Source of the DNA: an uncultured beta proteobacterium
GTDB lineage: Bacteria; Pseudomonadota; Gammaproteobacteria; Burkholderiales; SG8-39
NCBI GenBank assembly: GCA_902826155.1
Contig: CADEDU010000016.1
Coordinates: 70,266 to 109,114, forward strand
Length of the DNA stretch: 38,849 nucleotides
Direction of reading: 5' to 3'
Below, one piece after another: positions 37,788-38,849 of this stretch. Every line of letters begins with the position of its first letter. The first letter of the stretch is position 1. The notes beneath the pieces are model-generated. The model worked only from the letters and a program-made list of their open reading frames with translations. It was not told the DNA's origin and ran no database searches. A program made the position numbers and the translations under genes.

Positions 37788-38304
37788 GCTACGGCGCGCT
37801 GGCTTGCGACGTCGCCCTGACGGGGCGCGGAGGATAAACCACGGATCAAATGGTGACAACCGCGTAACACACGGATGCAGTCGGCGTGGGAAGAACCAAG
37901 TACAGCTTTGTTCCCTACGCACGTCGAACAACTTTCGAAATGGCTCGGCGCGCTGCGGCTCAACCGGCGCTCTCAAAGAGAAGGAATTCATTCTCGATGA
38001 GCACTGCGAAGTAGAAATGCCCGTGACGACTTCATCGCCATCGCTTGCATTGAGGCGGCTTGGATTGCGGCGATGTTGCGAGATTGTGTTTTGGTTGTTG
38101 TCGACTGTTTAACGACCGTCATTACGCGTGGCGCTTCGTCGCCGACCTGATGCCGGTCAGCGGTGGTGCACCGAATTGCCAATGTCCCGGTGGTAGCCTC
38201 CACACGCGCTTTCCTCGCACTCGGATTTGCCTGCCCATCGGCATTTGTATCCAGCGCTTGGGAATCAATACAAACCAAGAAAGCGGAGTCGGAGGTAATT
38301 GAAA
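37788..38304. other. 517-nt region between tRNA-Ser and the Ig-like protein gene
   Basis: Less GC-rich than the rest of the window and without a supported intact gene. A short plus-strand frame after a stop at 37998 resembles the end of a transposase (listed separately). A 64-codon plus-strand frame at 38163-38357 overlaps the next gene start and is not convincing. The promoter of the gene at 38305 should lie here; none is clear. Confidence 0.5.
38001..38087 (+). pseudogene. Possible C-terminal remnant of an IS5-like transposase
   Basis: The frame directly after a TGA at 37998 reads ALRSRNARDDFIAIACIEAA and then WIAAMLRDC. The pattern R-D, A-C, E-A, A-A-M, L-R resembles the terminal helix of IS5/IS1182-group DDE transposases, where a Lys/Arg-Asp pair precedes an E-A...A-M-x-R stretch. 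No catalytic DDE residues, start or terminal inverted repeats are visible. It would be a short decayed relic. The match is from pattern memory over about 20 residues. Confidence 0.25.
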
Positions 38305-38849
38305 ATGTCGCTTCGGGCACAGCCATGCCATCGCAACGCGCGCTTCGCGGGTTCTAGCCGCGATTCCCTCACACAGGCGCTACTTCAAGATTCGACGAGG
38401 CGTGCTTCACGCAACCGACCGGTTGCGCTGATTGCAGCGACGCTCGTCTCGCTGACGTTAGCCGATGCCGCAAACGCTGCCGAAGGTTGGTGGCGTTGGC
38501 GCCGCGCGCCCGCGATCAGCCTCAGCGCATCGACGGCCACCATCGCGTACGACGGCTCGACCACCATTTCGTGGTCCGTGCGTCGCGCGATCGAATGCGA
38601 AGCCTCAGGCGGCTGGAGCGGTGCTCGAGCAACGTCCGGAAGCCAAACGATTTCCGGCCTGAAAGCCAGCACCTCGTTCACGCTTACGTGCTGGGCATCG
38701 TCTGATTCAGAACCCGTATCCAAGTCGATCAGCGTGAACGTGGCTGCAGCTTCGCCACCACCACCACCACCACCACCGCCACCGCCACCACCACCGCCAC
38801 CGCCACCACCGCCGCCGCCCCCGCCGCCCGCCGAGACCACACCGCGCGC
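38305..38849 (+). CDS. Secreted Ig-like-domain protein with polyproline linker (3' truncated by window end)
   Basis: Open frame from the ATG at 38305 to the window edge, 181 codons with no stop. GGAGGT at 38291-38296, 8 nt upstream, supports the start. After a 38-residue basic N-region, a hydrophobic segment (PVALIAATLVSLTLADA, about 39-55) and ANAAEG form a likely signal peptide. Residues about 70-148 form one bacterial Ig-like domain: ISLSASTATIAYDGSTTISW, then C98 in IECEASGGWSG and C129 in FTLTCWASS, a probable disulfide, ending SISVNVAA. Then 25 consecutive prolines (151-175) are encoded by CCA/CCG/CCC repeats, followed by AETTPR. The functional domain, probably an enzyme or adhesin beyond the edge, is not visible. 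Confidence 0.8.
   Translation, partial: MSLRAQPCHRNARFAGSSRDSLTQALLQDSTRRASRNRPVALIAATLVSLTLADAANAAEGWWRWRRAPAISLSASTATIAYDGSTTISWSVRRAIECEASGGWSGARATSGSQTISGLKASTSFTLTCWASSDSEPVSKSISVNVAAASPPPPPPPPPPPPPPPPPPPPPPPPPAETTPR

Noticed and set aside
38163..38357. 64-codon plus-strand frame with a vague type IV pilin-like C-terminal half
   Set aside because: No prepilin cleavage site or GFTLIE motif, no ribosome binding site, and it overlaps the well-supported start at 38305.
38385..38840. Minus-strand open frame with a polyglycine tract
   Set aside because: It is the reverse reading of the proline tract; the plus frame has a Shine-Dalgarno, signal peptide and Ig-like domain.

Overview
The window is GC-rich, densely coded proteobacterial chromosome, most likely from a betaproteobacterium of the Burkholderiales type. 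The grounds are the gene order mdh / sdhCDAB-sdhE-gltA-sucA-sucB-lpd-zapE, a Bug/TctC solute receptor, an E. coli-type PrpB and class I fumarase. Species cannot be named from the sequence. The core is a citric-acid-cycle supercluster; the right half is accessory catabolic or unknown genes.

Layout. 1-2.6 kb: a meta-cleavage hydratase/decarboxylase pair (MhpD/DmpE-like and DmpH/XylI-like) and an exported SUMF1-fold protein. 2.6-9 kb, minus strand: a SmpA/OmlA-like lipoprotein, aconitase acnA, a small exported unknown protein, and mdh-prpB. 9.3-21.5 kb, plus strand: an extended -10 promoter with a long leader, then sdhC-sdhD-sdhA-sdhB-sdhE, gltA, sucA, sucB, lpdA and zapE. Together with acnA, mdh and the fumarase at 32-34 kb this supplies most of the oxidative cycle (isocitrate dehydrogenase and succinyl-CoA synthetase are not here). 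21.7-24.6 kb: prpE, a GlcG/HbpS-like protein with a clear terminator, and a stand-alone SET-domain protein.

24.6-29.1 kb, minus strand, is the most unusual part. It is a compact six-gene operon: class II aldolase, a TenA/PqqC/HDO-fold protein with most metal ligands, an alpha/beta hydrolase, an AbrB/SpoVT-like small protein, a second HDO-fold protein that has lost nearly all metal ligands, and a Bug-type receptor. A four-copy 13-bp tandem repeat lies just upstream of a candidate -10 box for this operon. I do not recognise it as a described pathway.

29.2-37.5 kb: a GST, a transglutaminase-like protein, an amidase, fumarase with a UPF0114 membrane protein, acs, and an RraA/HMG-aldolase-family protein. 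37.5-38.8 kb: tRNA-Ser(GGA) with a 51-bp direct repeat of its 3' end and a possible decayed second tRNA copy, a possible transposase remnant, and the start of a secreted Ig-like protein with a 25-proline tract that runs off the window.

Several gene borders in the TCA clusters carry strong hairpins. Three occur in tandem between sucA and sucB, and others lie at acnA/lipoprotein and sdhE/gltA. They suggest RNA-level control of expression within these operons.
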